A DNA stretch of 64,000 bases from positions 1 through 64,000 of the forward strand of contig NZ_KE383843.1 in NCBI RefSeq assembly GCF_000422465.1. The letters run 5' to 3'. Origin of the DNA: Paenibacillus harenae DSM 16969 (GTDB lineage: Bacteria; Bacillota; Bacilli; Paenibacillales; Paenibacillaceae). The translations under genes were made by a program, and so were the position numbers. Of the stretch, positions 35,133 through 45,557 are shown in pieces; the stretch's first letter is position 1, and each line of letters begins with the position of its first letter. Below the pieces are notes generated by a model. That model ran no database searches. It saw only the letters and a list, made by a program, of their open reading frames with translations, and was not told the origin of the DNA.

Positions 35133-36590
35133 CTACAATTTACGAAACTTACCCGGTGTTATTCCGAAATACTTTTTGAAAATTTTGTTGAAATGAAAAT
35201 AATCCCGGTACCCTGCCCGCTCCACGATCTCTTGTATGGATAACGAAGTATCCTGCAGCAATTCTTTAGCCAGATTCAACCTTTTGTTCATCACATACTC
35301 CATATACGTTTTTCCCGTTTCCTTCTTCATAAGTGCGCTCACATATCCGACAGTGATATGGAACTTCTTTGACAAATCAACGAGCATAATATCCTCCGTA
35401 AAGTTGGCATCGATATATTCGATGATTTTCTTTACCATCTCATTGGAAATGTGCAGCTCTTCGCCGGTTTGCTGCCGGAAAATGGCCTTCAGCTTTCCGA
35501 ACAACTCCTCGACCGAGCGGTACTGGCGAAACAATTGATCGTAGTTCATGTATTCGATTTCATAATCTGCGTCGGTACTGCTGTAATATTTGTAAGAGAG
35601 CAAAACGATTTGATTGTACAGCGCGCATAATTGGTCGATCTGCATGGACCGCTCTTTGCATTCGGCGCATAGCTCATCCAGCAATCTGTTCACTTGCTCC
35701 GGCTTTTGCTCCTTTACGGCCACTTCGATTTGCAGGATCGTTCCCATCCATGCCGACGCATGATCGGCTGCCTGTTTATATTCGATGATCCGGCTTTCGA
35801 GCCGGGTGAAGAAGCTGCAAAGGGCAATATCCGATTCCTGATAGAGCTTGGCGACAGGCGTAGAATAGACACCGATTCCGCTGATCCCGATACACCGGGC
35901 GTCGGATAAATGATTTGAAATAAAATCAAGTAAACCGGTCGGATACTTCAATTCGTCATAATTGATCAGGAAGGAGACTTTATTCTGTCCCGTACGAAAC
36001 CGCAAATAACGGATCCCGGAGAACGCCGGCTGCGTCTCGCCCGCATCGGGAAACGATGAATCCTGGTACAGACAGCTTATGAACCGGAAGTGGGGATAAT
36101 CGCAATCAATTCCCCGGCTGGACAAGAAGTTCCGCAGCTTCATATTCTCATCGGACTCGAATATTTCGAAGAGATCGTCCAGCAGCAGTTCCAGTCCTTT
36201 TTGCACTTTCTGCTTCTCCTCGAGCGTCGCTTTCAACCGTTCCAACGCATCGGTCAGCTTGTCCTTATCGATCTGCTTAAGCAGGTAATCGAAGGCTCCG
36301 AACCGCAGCGCTTTCTGGGCATATTCAAACTCCGAATATCCGCTGATCATAATCACGTTGCTCCTCAAATCGTGGAAACGGATTTGCTCCAGAAGCTCAA
36401 TCCCGTTCAAACCGGGCATGCGGATATCCGAAATCACGACATCCGGCTTCTTCTCCAGAATGATCTCCAGAGCCGACAGTCCGTTGTGCGCCTCTCCGAT
36501 AACGGTAAAGCCGAGCCTTTCCCATTCGATCATTTCTCTAATCCTGTACACAACCCATGGTTCATCGTCTGCGATCAATACCGTAAACAT
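35133..36590 (-). CDS. YesN-type response regulator (REC + AraC helix-turn-helix)
   Basis: About 485 residues from the ATG at 36590 (MFTVLIADDE), which lies eight bases after GGAGG and just behind the kinase stop; a longer frame to 36617 has no site. The receiver domain has IADDEPW, phospho-acceptor Asp in VVISDIRMPGLNG and the Ser/Lys switch residues. The C-terminal 100 residues hold two helix-turn-helix motifs (LVDLSKKFHITVGYVSALM and IQEIVERAGYRDYFHFNKIF). It should activate the importer genes starting at 35017 when phosphorylated by the adjacent kinase. Confidence 0.94.
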   Translation of the reverse strand: MFTVLIADDEPWVVYRIREMIEWERLGFTVIGEAHNGLSALEIILEKKPDVVISDIRMPGLNGIELLEQIRFHDLRSNVIMISGYSEFEYAQKALRFGAFDYLLKQIDKDKLTDALERLKATLEEKQKVQKGLELLLDDLFEIFESDENMKLRNFLSSRGIDCDYPHFRFISCLYQDSSFPDAGETQPAFSGIRYLRFRTGQNKVSFLINYDELKYPTGLLDFISNHLSDARCIGISGIGVYSTPVAKLYQESDIALCSFFTRLESRIIEYKQAADHASAWMGTILQIEVAVKEQKPEQVNRLLDELCAECKERSMQIDQLCALYNQIVLLSYKYYSSTDADYEIEYMNYDQLFRQYRSVEELFGKLKAIFRQQTGEELHISNEMVKKIIEYIDANFTEDIMLVDLSKKFHITVGYVSALMKKETGKTYMEYVMNKRLNLAKELLQDTSLSIQEIVERAGYRDYFHFNKIFKKYFGITPGKFRKL

Positions 36591-36591
36591 G

Positions 36592-38340
36592 TTATTCAAC
36601 CTCCAATGGTTCCGCATGGTCTTGTAAGGGGAAAGTGATTATAACGGTAGTTCCGGTACCGCGTTTGCTATAGATGGACATGTCGGCCTTGTCTCCGTAT
36701 AAAAGCTTGATTCTCCGGTTAATATTGGGTAAACCGATTCCTTTCGTTGCTTCCCTCGCCATCCAGCCTTGGCTTTCAAACTGCCTAAGCCGGGCGACCA
36801 ACTCTTTCAATTGGATTTCATCCATCCCGTATCCGTTATCCTGTACGATGTATTGAACCTGGTTCTGCTCCGTCATCTTCACTTCCACTCGAACGACGCC
36901 GCTGTCGATCTTCATCTCCAATCCGTGAAACACGGCATTTTCCACCATCGGCTGAAGAAGCATTTTAATTGTTTTCTGCTTCAACAAACGTTCATCCGCA
37001 TCGACGACGACCCGGATTTTCCCCATGAAGCGGTATTCGATGATTTTCGCGTATTCCTTAATGTGCGATATTTCATCCTGAATGGTGCTGAAATCGCCTC
37101 CTTTGACCGAATACCTGAACATATTGGATAAGGAGGCGGAGATTTCGCCTATATCCTGAGCCTTGTAAAAGATGGCCATAGCGCTTATACATTCCAGCGT
37201 ATTGTACAAAAAATGGGGGTTAATCTGATTGCGAAAGGCCGAAATTTCCATCTGATTTTTTGTAATTTCGATTTCGTACTTTTGCTTTTGCGTCAACTGA
37301 ATTTCTTTGCTTAAGCTGTCGATTTCGTCCAGCATTTTATTCAGGTTGGCGGCGAGTACGCCGATTTCGTTACGGTAGATCACAGAAAAGCGGCTTTCTC
37401 CCCCCGTCTTCGGGTAGGACTTCATAAAATCCATGAGCGCTTTTACCGGTCGTAAGATACGGGTGAAAAAAATGATCAGGAAGAGGCCGAGCAAACAAAA
37501 CATGACCGCATATGTCGTGATGTTCAGCCGTTGAACGATATTCAATTCCTGCAGCAGCTCGTTCTTCGGTATGACGCTGATCAGCTCCCACCCGGTCCGG
37601 GACAGCGTTCTCGTCTGCATGATATATCGACTGTCGTTTTTCCATTTCTCCAACTGGGATATATGGAGGCTGGAGGGGTTCCCATCGCTTGCCATCATAT
37701 TTTTATTCTGGTCCAGAAGAAGCAGCCGGGAATTGGCTGTCATTTTTGCATTGTTCAATATATTGCGGAAATTGCCGACATCCATGAGAAAAACGCTTGT
37801 CCCCATGTATACTTTAGCCGGTGTGATTTCCAAATTATAAACCGGAACGGAGATGGAATAGTTTGGCATTATTTTGCCCGTATTCGGGTTAGACAATAAA
37901 CCGGAATATTCGATCCTTGGAGGCGGCAGTCGGACGGTTTCGCCGATTCCCATACCCGAATCGGCGATCATCTTTCCTTCCGGGTTGTAAAGCTGGATGC
38001 CCCGGATATTCGCTTTCAATGCTGTAGTATTGGAGAAAACCGATTCGATCGCGTCGTACATGAGAATCCTGGACAAAAAATCCTCCAAGCCCAAGTAGTT
38101 TTGCACCGTCGGACTATACAGCATCGAATCCGAGATTCTCTCCATATCCGTATAAAAGCTTCCCATATTATCTTCAACCTGATTCAATAATTTGGCGGCG
38201 GAGTCCGTTACCTTGCTCTCGACGATGCGCTTAGCAATCGTGTTCGAGATAACGAATGAGATCAGCAGGATGATGAGCATCAACAATATCAAATAAAGGA
38301 TTTGCCTCGTAAGGCTAAGTGTACGAAAGTGTCTCATCAT
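36592..38340 (-). CDS. YesM-type sensor histidine kinase
   Basis: About 582 residues from the ATG at 38340 (MMRHFRTLSL), behind AGAGGAC; the same frame is open to 38517 but that stretch is intergenic and includes a terminator. Two transmembrane helices (about 12-36 and 285-310) flank a Cache-like sensor. The cytoplasmic part has FRNQINPHFLYNTLECISAM with the phospho-acceptor His, and HATPase motifs LQPMVENAVFHG, VQDNGYGMD and KGIGLPNI. It is coupled to the downstream regulator with one base between stop and start. Confidence 0.93.
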   Translation of the reverse strand: MMRHFRTLSLTRQILYLILLMLIILLISFVISNTIAKRIVESKVTDSAAKLLNQVEDNMGSFYTDMERISDSMLYSPTVQNYLGLEDFLSRILMYDAIESVFSNTTALKANIRGIQLYNPEGKMIADSGMGIGETVRLPPPRIEYSGLLSNPNTGKIMPNYSISVPVYNLEITPAKVYMGTSVFLMDVGNFRNILNNAKMTANSRLLLLDQNKNMMASDGNPSSLHISQLEKWKNDSRYIMQTRTLSRTGWELISVIPKNELLQELNIVQRLNITTYAVMFCLLGLFLIIFFTRILRPVKALMDFMKSYPKTGGESRFSVIYRNEIGVLAANLNKMLDEIDSLSKEIQLTQKQKYEIEITKNQMEISAFRNQINPHFLYNTLECISAMAIFYKAQDIGEISASLSNMFRYSVKGGDFSTIQDEISHIKEYAKIIEYRFMGKIRVVVDADERLLKQKTIKMLLQPMVENAVFHGLEMKIDSGVVRVEVKMTEQNQVQYIVQDNGYGMDEIQLKELVARLRQFESQGWMAREATKGIGLPNINRRIKLLYGDKADMSIYSKRGTGTTVIITFPLQDHAEPLEVE

Positions 38341-38464
38341 GATTAACAAGTCCTCTTCGCTTTGATTTTTATGATAAATCGCATAGAACGCCTCCGTAGG
38401 CGCAGCCTGAACCATCCTTTGCTCTGACCTATGAATCAAAACGTTCGATTCCCATATAAGAATA

Positions 38465-38489
38465 GAGCGGCTCCCTTCGGATGCCGCTC
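38465..38489 (-). terminator. Terminator-like hairpin behind the GH95 gene
   Basis: GAGCGGC and GCCGCTC pair around an 11-base loop about 30 bases after the GH95 stop codon, followed on the minus strand by TATTCTTATAT. The weak T tract suggests partial read-through into the kinase gene. Confidence 0.6.
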
Positions 38490-38520
38490 GCTGCCAATTT
38501 CTATCCTCGTGCGCCATTAC

Positions 38521-40896
38521 TTAATCGGCCGATAAGACGTAACGTTTTCCGCTTTCAGCATGGAACCCGATGCAGCCGCTCCCCATTTGAGAATAAGTTA
38601 CTTCTTCGCCATCTTGCGTAATCCTGACCTTCCGATTAACAAGCACTATGCAAGTCTGCGTTATTGAAACTGCGATTTCCGCTTTTGACAATGCTCCGTT
38701 CATCCACTCCAAATCGACTTCATATCCGCCTCTGCCGCACAGTCCTTTGACATATCCGTCTTTCCAGGCATCGGGTAACGCCGGCAACAGTTCCAAATAT
38801 CCTTGATGCGATTGCAGCAGCATCTCCGCAATTCCCGCTGTAGCCGCAAAGTTGCCGTCGATCTGGAATGGAGGATGCGCACCGAACAGATTGGCATATA
38901 CGCCGCCTCTGTGAGCATTCATCGGTTCGTCGCCCTTAACGAGCGTCAACATATTCGAGACTAATCGCTCTGCGCGGTTGCCGTCTTTGAATCTTGCCCA
39001 TAAACCGACTTTCCAGCCGAGACTCCATCCCGTTCCCCCGTCTCCTCTGATTTCGAGCGAAGTCTTCGCTGCTTGGAAGAGGTCGGGGGCGGACTGCTCC
39101 GTAATAAGCCGCCCAGGGTACACCCCAACAAGGTGGGAGACGTGGCGATGATGGACATCCTCGCCTTCGAAATCTTTGGACCATTCTTGCAATTGGCCGT
39201 GCTTGCCGATTTGCAGGGGCAGCAGCCGTTGCTTCGTTTCCTGAAGGGTCAGGACAAAATCTTCATCGATCTCCAGTCGCTGCGCCGACAGGATGCAGTT
39301 GTCGAACAGTTCCGCGATCAAGGATAAATCCATCGTCGTCGCTTCACTTACAGCGAAGCGCTTGTCCCCCGTCATGATTTTCAGCTCGGGAGAAGTCGAT
39401 GGCGAAGTGATGAAATGACCGTCCTTATTTTCGATCAGCCAGTCCAGACAGAACAACGCCGCTTCCTTCATGATCGGGTATGCCGTATTCCGCAAGTAGG
39501 CTTCGTCCCCGCTAAATGCGTAATGCTCCCACAGATGTTGAGTCAGCCATACGCCGCCCATCGGCCAATACGCCCACACCGGGTCTCCGTCTCCATAATC
39601 GCCCACCGGCGCCGTTTGCCCCCACATATCGGCATTATGGTGCGCTACCCATCCTCTTGCGCCATAGTTCGTTTCCGCCGTCTTCTTGCCGTTTTCCGCC
39701 AGCCTGCCGATGAAATCGATCAACGGCCCGTGCAGCTCCGCCATATTGCAAGTTTCTGCAGGCCAGTAGTTCATCTCCGCATTAATATTTAGCGTATAAT
39801 TGCTGCTCCACGGCGCCCTCGTCTCCTCATTCCATATGCCTTGAAGATTGGCCGGCTGAGTTCCCGGACGCGAGCTGGCGATCATCAAATACCGACCATA
39901 ATGAAACAAGAGCTCAACCAGGCCCGGATCGCCGCTCCCGTAATCGGAAATTCGGCGATCCGTAGGCATATCTTCGGGAGCCTTGCTTTGTCCCAGATGC
40001 AGGGCAACCCTGCCGAACAGCTTGCAATGATCATCCAGATGACGATTCAGAATATCCTTGTATTCCTTCCCGCATATGGAACGAATCACCGTGTCGGTCC
40101 ATTGTCCCGGATCGCGATCAGGACCGCTCGCGCCAAGTCCTGAGTCAAAGCTGGTCGCCGCGCTGAAGTACAAGGTTGCGGCAGTCGCTCCCATAACATG
40201 CAAACCGTCCGCATCGGCCTTCACCGTTCCGCCTTCAAGGGCGACAGCCAGGCGTCCTTGGAATTTCAAGCCTCTGGACGTTTCCGGATCGCCGTATCGC
40301 ACAGGATACTCAGCATCACGGTAACTGGGCTCGACGTGCTCCGGCGCAACGCCGGAAATCGTAAAGTGGCCGCCGTCCACTTTCGACACATAGCGGAGCG
40401 GGCTGTCCAGCCTGGCCCGGAAGCTGAGGAAGCCCTCCTTGCTTGCCGTTAACCGTACAACAATCGCCTGATCAGGATGCGTTGCGAATATTTCGCGTGT
40501 GTATTGAACGCCGCCGATGCTATAGGCAACAGTCGCGACGCCGATCGAGAGATCGAGCTTCCGGCTATAATCGCGGCGGCTTACCTGACCGTGATCCATC
40601 ACGATATGTAAATCGCCGAAAGGCAAATAGGATTGGGTATAAGGACCCATCATTTCCTTACAGAGCCGATCCGCTTCCTCGTACTTTTCTTGTGCGATAA
40701 GTTCCCTCACCTTCGGCAAGACTTCTTTCGCTGCAGGATTATTCCAATCCTTGGGATACCCTGACCAAAGCGTATCTTCATTCAAAGCGATGCGTTCTTT
40801 CTCCACACCGCCAAACACCATCGCGCCAAGTTTGCCGTTCCCGACGGGAAGGGCTTCCGTCCAATAAACGGCGGGAGATTGAAATTGAATATTCAT
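38521..40896 (-). CDS. GH95 alpha-L-fucosidase-type enzyme, cytoplasmic
   Basis: The 791-residue length is standard for the family. The N-terminal beta domain starts with [20 protein letters not shown]; the family's GDLHI and RDYSRKLDL segments follow. The (alpha/alpha)6 barrel carries [16 protein letters not shown] (the two catalytic-water Asn residues), an [13 protein letters not shown] segment (general-acid Glu region) and [15 protein letters not shown] (catalytic Asp region). No signal peptide is present, so it acts on imported oligosaccharides, removing alpha-L-fucose or alpha-L-galactose. It lies 31 bp after the GH31 gene in the enzyme operon. A degraded relative of this gene is at 6055-6462. 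Confidence 0.93.
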   Translation of the reverse strand: MNIQFQSPAVYWTEALPVGNGKLGAMVFGGVEKERIALNEDTLWSGYPKDWNNPAAKEVLPKVRELIAQEKYEEADRLCKEMMGPYTQSYLPFGDLHIVMDHGQVSRRDYSRKLDLSIGVATVAYSIGGVQYTREIFATHPDQAIVVRLTASKEGFLSFRARLDSPLRYVSKVDGGHFTISGVAPEHVEPSYRDAEYPVRYGDPETSRGLKFQGRLAVALEGGTVKADADGLHVMGATAATLYFSAATSFDSGLGASGPDRDPGQWTDTVIRSICGKEYKDILNRHLDDHCKLFGRVALHLGQSKAPEDMPTDRRISDYGSGDPGLVELLFHYGRYLMIASSRPGTQPANLQGIWNEETRAPWSSNYTLNINAEMNYWPAETCNMAELHGPLIDFIGRLAENGKKTAETNYGARGWVAHHNADMWGQTAPVGDYGDGDPVWAYWPMGGVWLTQHLWEHYAFSGDEAYLRNTAYPIMKEAALFCLDWLIENKDGHFITSPSTSPELKIMTGDKRFAVSEATTMDLSLIAELFDNCILSAQRLEIDEDFVLTLQETKQRLLPLQIGKHGQLQEWSKDFEGEDVHHRHVSHLVGVYPGRLITEQSAPDLFQAAKTSLEIRGDGGTGWSLGWKVGLWARFKDGNRAERLVSNMLTLVKGDEPMNAHRGGVYANLFGAHPPFQIDGNFAATAGIAEMLLQSHQGYLELLPALPDAWKDGYVKGLCGRGGYEVDLEWMNGALSKAEIAVSITQTCIVLVNRKVRITQDGEEVTYSQMGSGCIGFHAESGKRYVLSAD

Positions 40897-40926
40897 AAGG
40901 GATTTCCTGTCCTCTCTTCAACTTTA

Positions 40927-42936
40927 TTATATTTTTCCGATGAGATACGCTTGTTTTCCGTCCCGTAAAAATACCGGAATCGTGCTTAGAGGAGCTTCCG
41001 CATGAATGGTTTGTCCGCCTTCGAAGATCCTTCCTGTACGCGCATCCGTCCAACTTGAACCTTCAGGCAGATAAACCTCTCTTGATACAGCGCCTTCATA
41101 AAGGATGGGGGCAACCAACAGATCCGGACCATACATATATTCGTCCTTCATATCCCAAACCTTATCGTCATTCTGGAATTCATAGAAGAGCGGCCTCATC
41201 ACCGGCGCGCCTTTCTCATGGGCTTCTTTCATCAGCTCACGGGTATAATCCCTTAAGGCTTCTCGCAATTCCATATATCTAACCAATATATCGTAAGCCT
41301 CGTCCCCAAAGCTCCATACCTCGTTGTTTCCGCCGGTATTTAATGCTTTGCTGCCGTCTTTTCTGAATACTTCCTTGCCGCCCCTGCGATCGCCATGCAA
41401 TCTCATAACAGGACAGAAAGCCCCCCATTGGAACCATCTGATTAGCAGCTCGCGGAATTTGGGATCGTCTGGGTGACCTCCTGCAAAGCCTCCGATATCC
41501 GTCGTCCACCAAGGAATCCCCGCCATTCCCATATGAAGGCCTGCAACGATTTGTTTTCTGAAATCTTCAAATGAAGAATGAATATCTCCCGACCACACTA
41601 ATGCGCCGTATCGCTGGCTGCCTGCCCAAGCGCACCGAACCGTGTTTACGATATTGTCCTGCCCTTCCGCCTGCATGCCGTCATAAAAGGTTTTGGAATA
41701 GCGCTGCGGATATATATTTCCGATTTGAACATTAGGTCCCATAGCGTAGCGGTAATTATCGAAATCATATACATCGTATTCAGGTTCTGCTTCATCCAGC
41801 CAGAAGATATTGATTCCATAATCGTAATAATTCTTCTTGATTTTTGACCATACATACTCCCTGGCTTTAGGGTTTGTAGCATCAAAATAAATACTGGAAG
41901 GGAACCAATCCATCATGGCAACCTGGACTCCCCTTTCCGCTTTAATCAAATAACCCTTTTGGCGCATTTCTTCAAAATTTTCGCTATAGCGGTCAACCTG
42001 AGGCCAAACCGAAACCATCAATTCGATTCCCATGGATTTCAGCTCATCCACCATTGCCTTCGGATCGGGGAAAAATTCTTCCTCAAATCTGAAGTCCCCC
42101 TGTTTGGGCCAGTGGAAAAAATCGACTACGATTACATCGATCGGCAGCTTTCTTCTCTTATATTCCCTTGCAACCTTGAGCAGCTGTTCCTGATTATAAT
42201 ATCTTAATTTGCACTGCCAGAAGCCAAGTCCATATTCCGGCATCATGGGAACGGTACCAACCGCTTTTCCGTACGCGGCTTCGATTTCTGCCGGCGAATC
42301 GCCTGCCGTTATCCAATAATCCATCTGTTTGGTGCTTTCTGCAACCCATTCGGTTCGATTATTCGCGAAGTTCACTTTTCCGATCGCCGGATTATGCCAT
42401 AAGAAGCCATACCCTTTGCTGGAATAATAGAACGGAACACTGGCTTGGGAATTACGGTGGGCCAATTCTAGCGTGGAGCCTTTCAAATCAAAGGTTTCTT
42501 GCTGGTATTGACCCATTCCGTAGATACGTTCACCCTCATTTCCGACAAAGGAAACCGTTAATTGATGATCCCCGCCGATAATTGGCTTGAATGCTCTTGA
42601 CCGAAGCTTCAAAGCTCCTCCGCCGCCTATTTCTTGAAGCAATAATTCTCCTTTATCATTGTAAAAGGAAATTCGTCCCGGAGTATCCCACCACGAATGT
42701 CTGACCTCCGCCTTTATCTTACCGTTTTGAATGGTAGCGGTTTGAGCATCATGATCGATCTCTATCGCAGCTTCCGCATCGCCATTAACAGGCAGCAAGG
42801 CAAAGTCCGTATCCCGTATTTCACCCATCATTCGGGAGCGGATACGTAAACTGTTTTCGCCCCAAGCTTCCATTTGCAAGGTCTCCCCGTTATACTCAAA
42901 AATCAGCTTCCCATTTTCGGCAGTAAAAAAATTCAT
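40927..42936 (-). CDS. GH31 alpha-xylosidase-type enzyme, cytoplasmic
   Basis: About 669 residues from the ATG at 42936 (MNFFTAEN), behind GGGGAAGGGG; the frame is open to 42963. The catalytic barrel has FWLDEAEPE, with the nucleophile Asp in the WLDxxEPE form seen in alpha-xylosidases acting on xyloglucan oligosaccharides, and LVWSGDIHSSF with the general-acid Asp. PIDVIVVDFFHWP and WWTTDIGGFAGG are further GH31 signatures. No signal peptide. Upstream and downstream genes are GH43-like and GH95, so it is one of a set of exo-acting side-chain enzymes. Alpha-glucosidase activity cannot be excluded. Confidence 0.9.
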   Translation of the reverse strand: MNFFTAENGKLIFEYNGETLQMEAWGENSLRIRSRMMGEIRDTDFALLPVNGDAEAAIEIDHDAQTATIQNGKIKAEVRHSWWDTPGRISFYNDKGELLLQEIGGGGALKLRSRAFKPIIGGDHQLTVSFVGNEGERIYGMGQYQQETFDLKGSTLELAHRNSQASVPFYYSSKGYGFLWHNPAIGKVNFANNRTEWVAESTKQMDYWITAGDSPAEIEAAYGKAVGTVPMMPEYGLGFWQCKLRYYNQEQLLKVAREYKRRKLPIDVIVVDFFHWPKQGDFRFEEEFFPDPKAMVDELKSMGIELMVSVWPQVDRYSENFEEMRQKGYLIKAERGVQVAMMDWFPSSIYFDATNPKAREYVWSKIKKNYYDYGINIFWLDEAEPEYDVYDFDNYRYAMGPNVQIGNIYPQRYSKTFYDGMQAEGQDNIVNTVRCAWAGSQRYGALVWSGDIHSSFEDFRKQIVAGLHMGMAGIPWWTTDIGGFAGGHPDDPKFRELLIRWFQWGAFCPVMRLHGDRRGGKEVFRKDGSKALNTGGNNEVWSFGDEAYDILVRYMELREALRDYTRELMKEAHEKGAPVMRPLFYEFQNDDKVWDMKDEYMYGPDLLVAPILYEGAVSREVYLPEGSSWTDARTGRIFEGGQTIHAEAPLSTIPVFLRDGKQAYLIGKI

Positions 42937-42959
42937 GCTTATCCCCTTCCCCAGTCCTA

Positions 42960-43883
42960 TCAATCTTCCGCTCCAAGATTTAACTCAAACTCCTTGTCGC
43001 GGTCACAGATCAGCACACCGTCCACAACTTCCAGCTTGGCCACCTGAATCGACGAACGACGCGTTCCATAGCTCGAATCTTCATGATGCCTATTAACACG
43101 GCCAGGATGAGTGAAATAGAAGATATACCCCTCATCTCCTTGTACGACCACATCTGCGTGAAGGCCGATCGTCCCGTCATCCTCACGTTTGCCAGGTTGG
43201 TCGAGAATGAGGCCGTTTCGTTCCCACGTCTGAAGATCATCGGAGCGGTACACGCCTTGTCCTCTCCATTCGTCTATAATAAGCCAATAATATCCTTGTA
43301 AGTGAAACACATTCGGTCCTTCGTGGTTTCTTTCGGTTATCACCGGACCAATCGGCTGCCAATCATACAGATCCTTGCTCTCGGCAGCGTAGGTATGATT
43401 CCGCTGCTTAAACCACATTCGAAACATGCCGTTCGGCAGTTGGTAAACACAGGCATCGATCACGTTCTCCTCACTAATTCCAAGCGTGGACCGGAACTCC
43501 CAACGAATAAGGTCGGGGCTTGTATAATGCCTGATACGAGCCTTGCCCGTCCAATCTTCCGGTACGCCGTGGACGTAAGTGACATACATATGGTACAGCC
43601 CATCATGCCAAATGATTTCTGGCGCCCAGAACGTATTTCTGCCCCATTCTGTTTCGAGACCTTCCAGGGTTCCCCGGTATAACCAGGTTGATCCGCCATC
43701 CGATGAAGAAGCAACACCGAGATCGGTACCATGCACCCATCCGAATTTCGGACCCTCCTGCGTTGCACGGCGGTTCGTATAGATCATCCACCATTCCTTG
43801 GCCTGCCGATTCCAAATAACGACAGGATCTGCCGCTCCGTCATAGATGGGGTCCCTAAACAAAGGCGATTTCATTGATTTCAT
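42960..43883 (-). CDS. GH43-like five-bladed beta-propeller glycosidase
   Basis: The 307-residue single-domain protein has no signal peptide. Candidate active-site acids are visible: Asp in DGAADPVVIW, Asp in ENVIDACVYQLPNGM and Glu in RNHEGPNVF. These correspond to the base, pKa-tuning and acid positions of clan GH-F propellers. It may be an alpha-L-arabinofuranosidase or beta-xylosidase or belong to a neighbouring propeller family such as GH117-like. It starts one base after the stop codon of the larger GH43 gene and its stop lies about 24 bp before the preferred GH31 start, so the four enzyme genes form a tight operon. Confidence 0.8.
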   Translation of the reverse strand: MKSMKSPLFRDPIYDGAADPVVIWNRQAKEWWMIYTNRRATQEGPKFGWVHGTDLGVASSSDGGSTWLYRGTLEGLETEWGRNTFWAPEIIWHDGLYHMYVTYVHGVPEDWTGKARIRHYTSPDLIRWEFRSTLGISEENVIDACVYQLPNGMFRMWFKQRNHTYAAESKDLYDWQPIGPVITERNHEGPNVFHLQGYYWLIIDEWRGQGVYRSDDLQTWERNGLILDQPGKREDDGTIGLHADVVVQGDEGYIFYFTHPGRVNRHHEDSSYGTRRSSIQVAKLEVVDGVLICDRDKEFELNLGAED

Positions 43884-45446
43884 TCATTCTCCACTCCTCG
43901 CAACCTCATAACAAAATTGGTCTACATCAATATAACCCTGTTCACTCTCGCAGTTATAGCTGTATAACCCGATCCGATCTCCCCTGTAATTCCCCCACCC
44001 CAGCTGATATGCGTCTCCAAAGCTTGTGAAATTCAACCCATCAACGCTATATTCGAACCGGTTGATTCCGTCTATGTTCCACACAGACCTTAACCAAAGG
44101 GTGGAACCCGTTAATTCCGGACCCCATTCTACGGTACCCGAATGGTTAAACTTCAGAACCCTTGTCCCATTCTGCTGTTGAACGCCAATCGTGCAATAGG
44201 TTTGCGCAAAATGGCAAAGCCCCGCTTCTTGCCCGTCCGCCATGCCGTTGATTTCTATTGTTACGGTTGCCGCATTGTGAACGGTTCTAAACGCTCGTTG
44301 TGAAATGACGTTGCAGACGCTAAAAAAATTATCCTTATCGATGGGTTGGCTTGCGTAAAGACGCAAATAGCCGGGCCGTTCCGTTAACGACCATTTGTCG
44401 GCTCTTGGCTGATGGTTCCATTCCCAATTCGGCTCAAGCACCGCCCGGTCAAAATCGTCATTCGCGGCAAGAACCGTCGCGGGGTGTCCGTTGATGGGCT
44501 TCCTGCCTCCCCATACCATCTCCCCGATTCCGTCGCCGTCCGTATCGATTCCGATGATCGGCCATCCGTCAACCCATGTTACGGGCAGCAAGTGAAGCGT
44601 TCTCCCTTCGTAATACCCGCCCGTTCCTTGATGACTAATGAAATACCACTCCCCGGAAACCGTCTGGATAAGTCCGCCTTGGTTCGGCTCCCGGTCTACA
44701 TCCATGCCGTGCGTATGGATAATTTCCTTTTCCTCATAGGGCCCATAAATATGTTCCGACCTTAACATCATAACGACTCTGACTTCAACGCCTTCCTTAC
44801 AGCGAACCTCGCTGTGGAAAAAATAGTAGGTTCCATTTATTTTGTAGAGCTTATTGGCTTCGCTCCCTTTGTATTGATGGATAATCGTATCGCTGTCATG
44901 CAACAGCTCTTTGCCGTCTTCACTAAGCTTAATTAAATGGATATGATAGTTATCGGCAAAATGAGTGGCAACCAGGTAGCCTTGTCCGTCATCGTCCCAG
45001 AATGGACAGCAATCGTCCCAGCCGGTGACCTCCCAAACCCGATGAAGCGGCTCCCAAAGTCCAGCCGGATCGGAAGCCGTGCTCATAAACAATCCTTCAT
45101 CGGGCGTGAAAAAATACACCCAATATTTATCCTTATGGAATCGGATGGCGCCGGCCCAGACTCCTCTGCCGTAACGATTCATGCGATCGTAATTGTATTC
45201 CGGGCCGATGCTTGTCAAATCTTGCACGACATGCCCGATCATGCTCCAATTCACAAGATCCTTGGAATGCAGCACCGCCATCCCCGGAGAGCAATGCAAA
45301 GTAGAGGAGATACCGTAATAATCATCCCCGACTCGAATGACATCCGGATCGCTGTAATCGCCGGGCAAGACAGGATTGACATAGGTACCGTCCCCCTGAT
45401 CTCCCCAGGATCCCTTCTGTGATAATAGATAGGAATTATCCTCCAT
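43884..45446 (-). CDS. GH43 glycosidase with C-terminal beta-sandwich, cytoplasmic
   Basis: The 520-residue protein lacks a signal peptide. The propeller (about 20-325) begins NPVLPGDYSDPDVIRVGDDY (base Asp), continues with DDCCPFWDDDGQGYLVA (pKa-tuning Asp) and FFHSEVRCKEGVEVR plus REPNQGGLIQ (candidate acid Glu). The C-terminal 180 residues form a concanavalin-type sandwich, as in XynB-like beta-xylosidases and arabinofuranosidases. It is the first enzyme gene after the importer (49067-45558), separated from the binding-protein gene by a hairpin. Likely removes arabinose or xylose from imported oligosaccharides. Confidence 0.9.
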   Translation of the reverse strand: MEDNSYLLSQKGSWGDQGDGTYVNPVLPGDYSDPDVIRVGDDYYGISSTLHCSPGMAVLHSKDLVNWSMIGHVVQDLTSIGPEYNYDRMNRYGRGVWAGAIRFHKDKYWVYFFTPDEGLFMSTASDPAGLWEPLHRVWEVTGWDDCCPFWDDDGQGYLVATHFADNYHIHLIKLSEDGKELLHDSDTIIHQYKGSEANKLYKINGTYYFFHSEVRCKEGVEVRVVMMLRSEHIYGPYEEKEIIHTHGMDVDREPNQGGLIQTVSGEWYFISHQGTGGYYEGRTLHLLPVTWVDGWPIIGIDTDGDGIGEMVWGGRKPINGHPATVLAANDDFDRAVLEPNWEWNHQPRADKWSLTERPGYLRLYASQPIDKDNFFSVCNVISQRAFRTVHNAATVTIEINGMADGQEAGLCHFAQTYCTIGVQQQNGTRVLKFNHSGTVEWGPELTGSTLWLRSVWNIDGINRFEYSVDGLNFTSFGDAYQLGWGNYRGDRIGLYSYNCESEQGYIDVDQFCYEVARSGE

Positions 45447-45521
45447 AACAATATAATCCTTTCCATTTTAAATTTGGCTTTATAACAAGCACGATGCTCT
45501 AGCGCCGAAACAATGACGGAA

Positions 45522-45552
45522 AGTCCGGAACACGTCGTGCATGTTCCGGACT
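45522..45552 (-). terminator. Intercistronic hairpin between binding-protein and enzyme genes
   Basis: A perfect 11-bp inverted repeat (AGTCCGGAACA / TGTTCCGGACT) begins six bases after the lipoprotein stop codon at 45558. The minus-strand downstream sequence (TTCCGTC) is not a T tract. As at 33258-33295, it sits directly behind a binding-protein gene. Confidence 0.65.
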
Positions 45553-45557
45553 AAAAA

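Noticed and set aside
38341-38517. N-terminal extension of the kinase at 36592
   Set aside because: The extra 59 codons contain the GH95 terminator hairpin and lack a ribosome binding site; the ATG at 38340 has one and leads straight into the first transmembrane helix.
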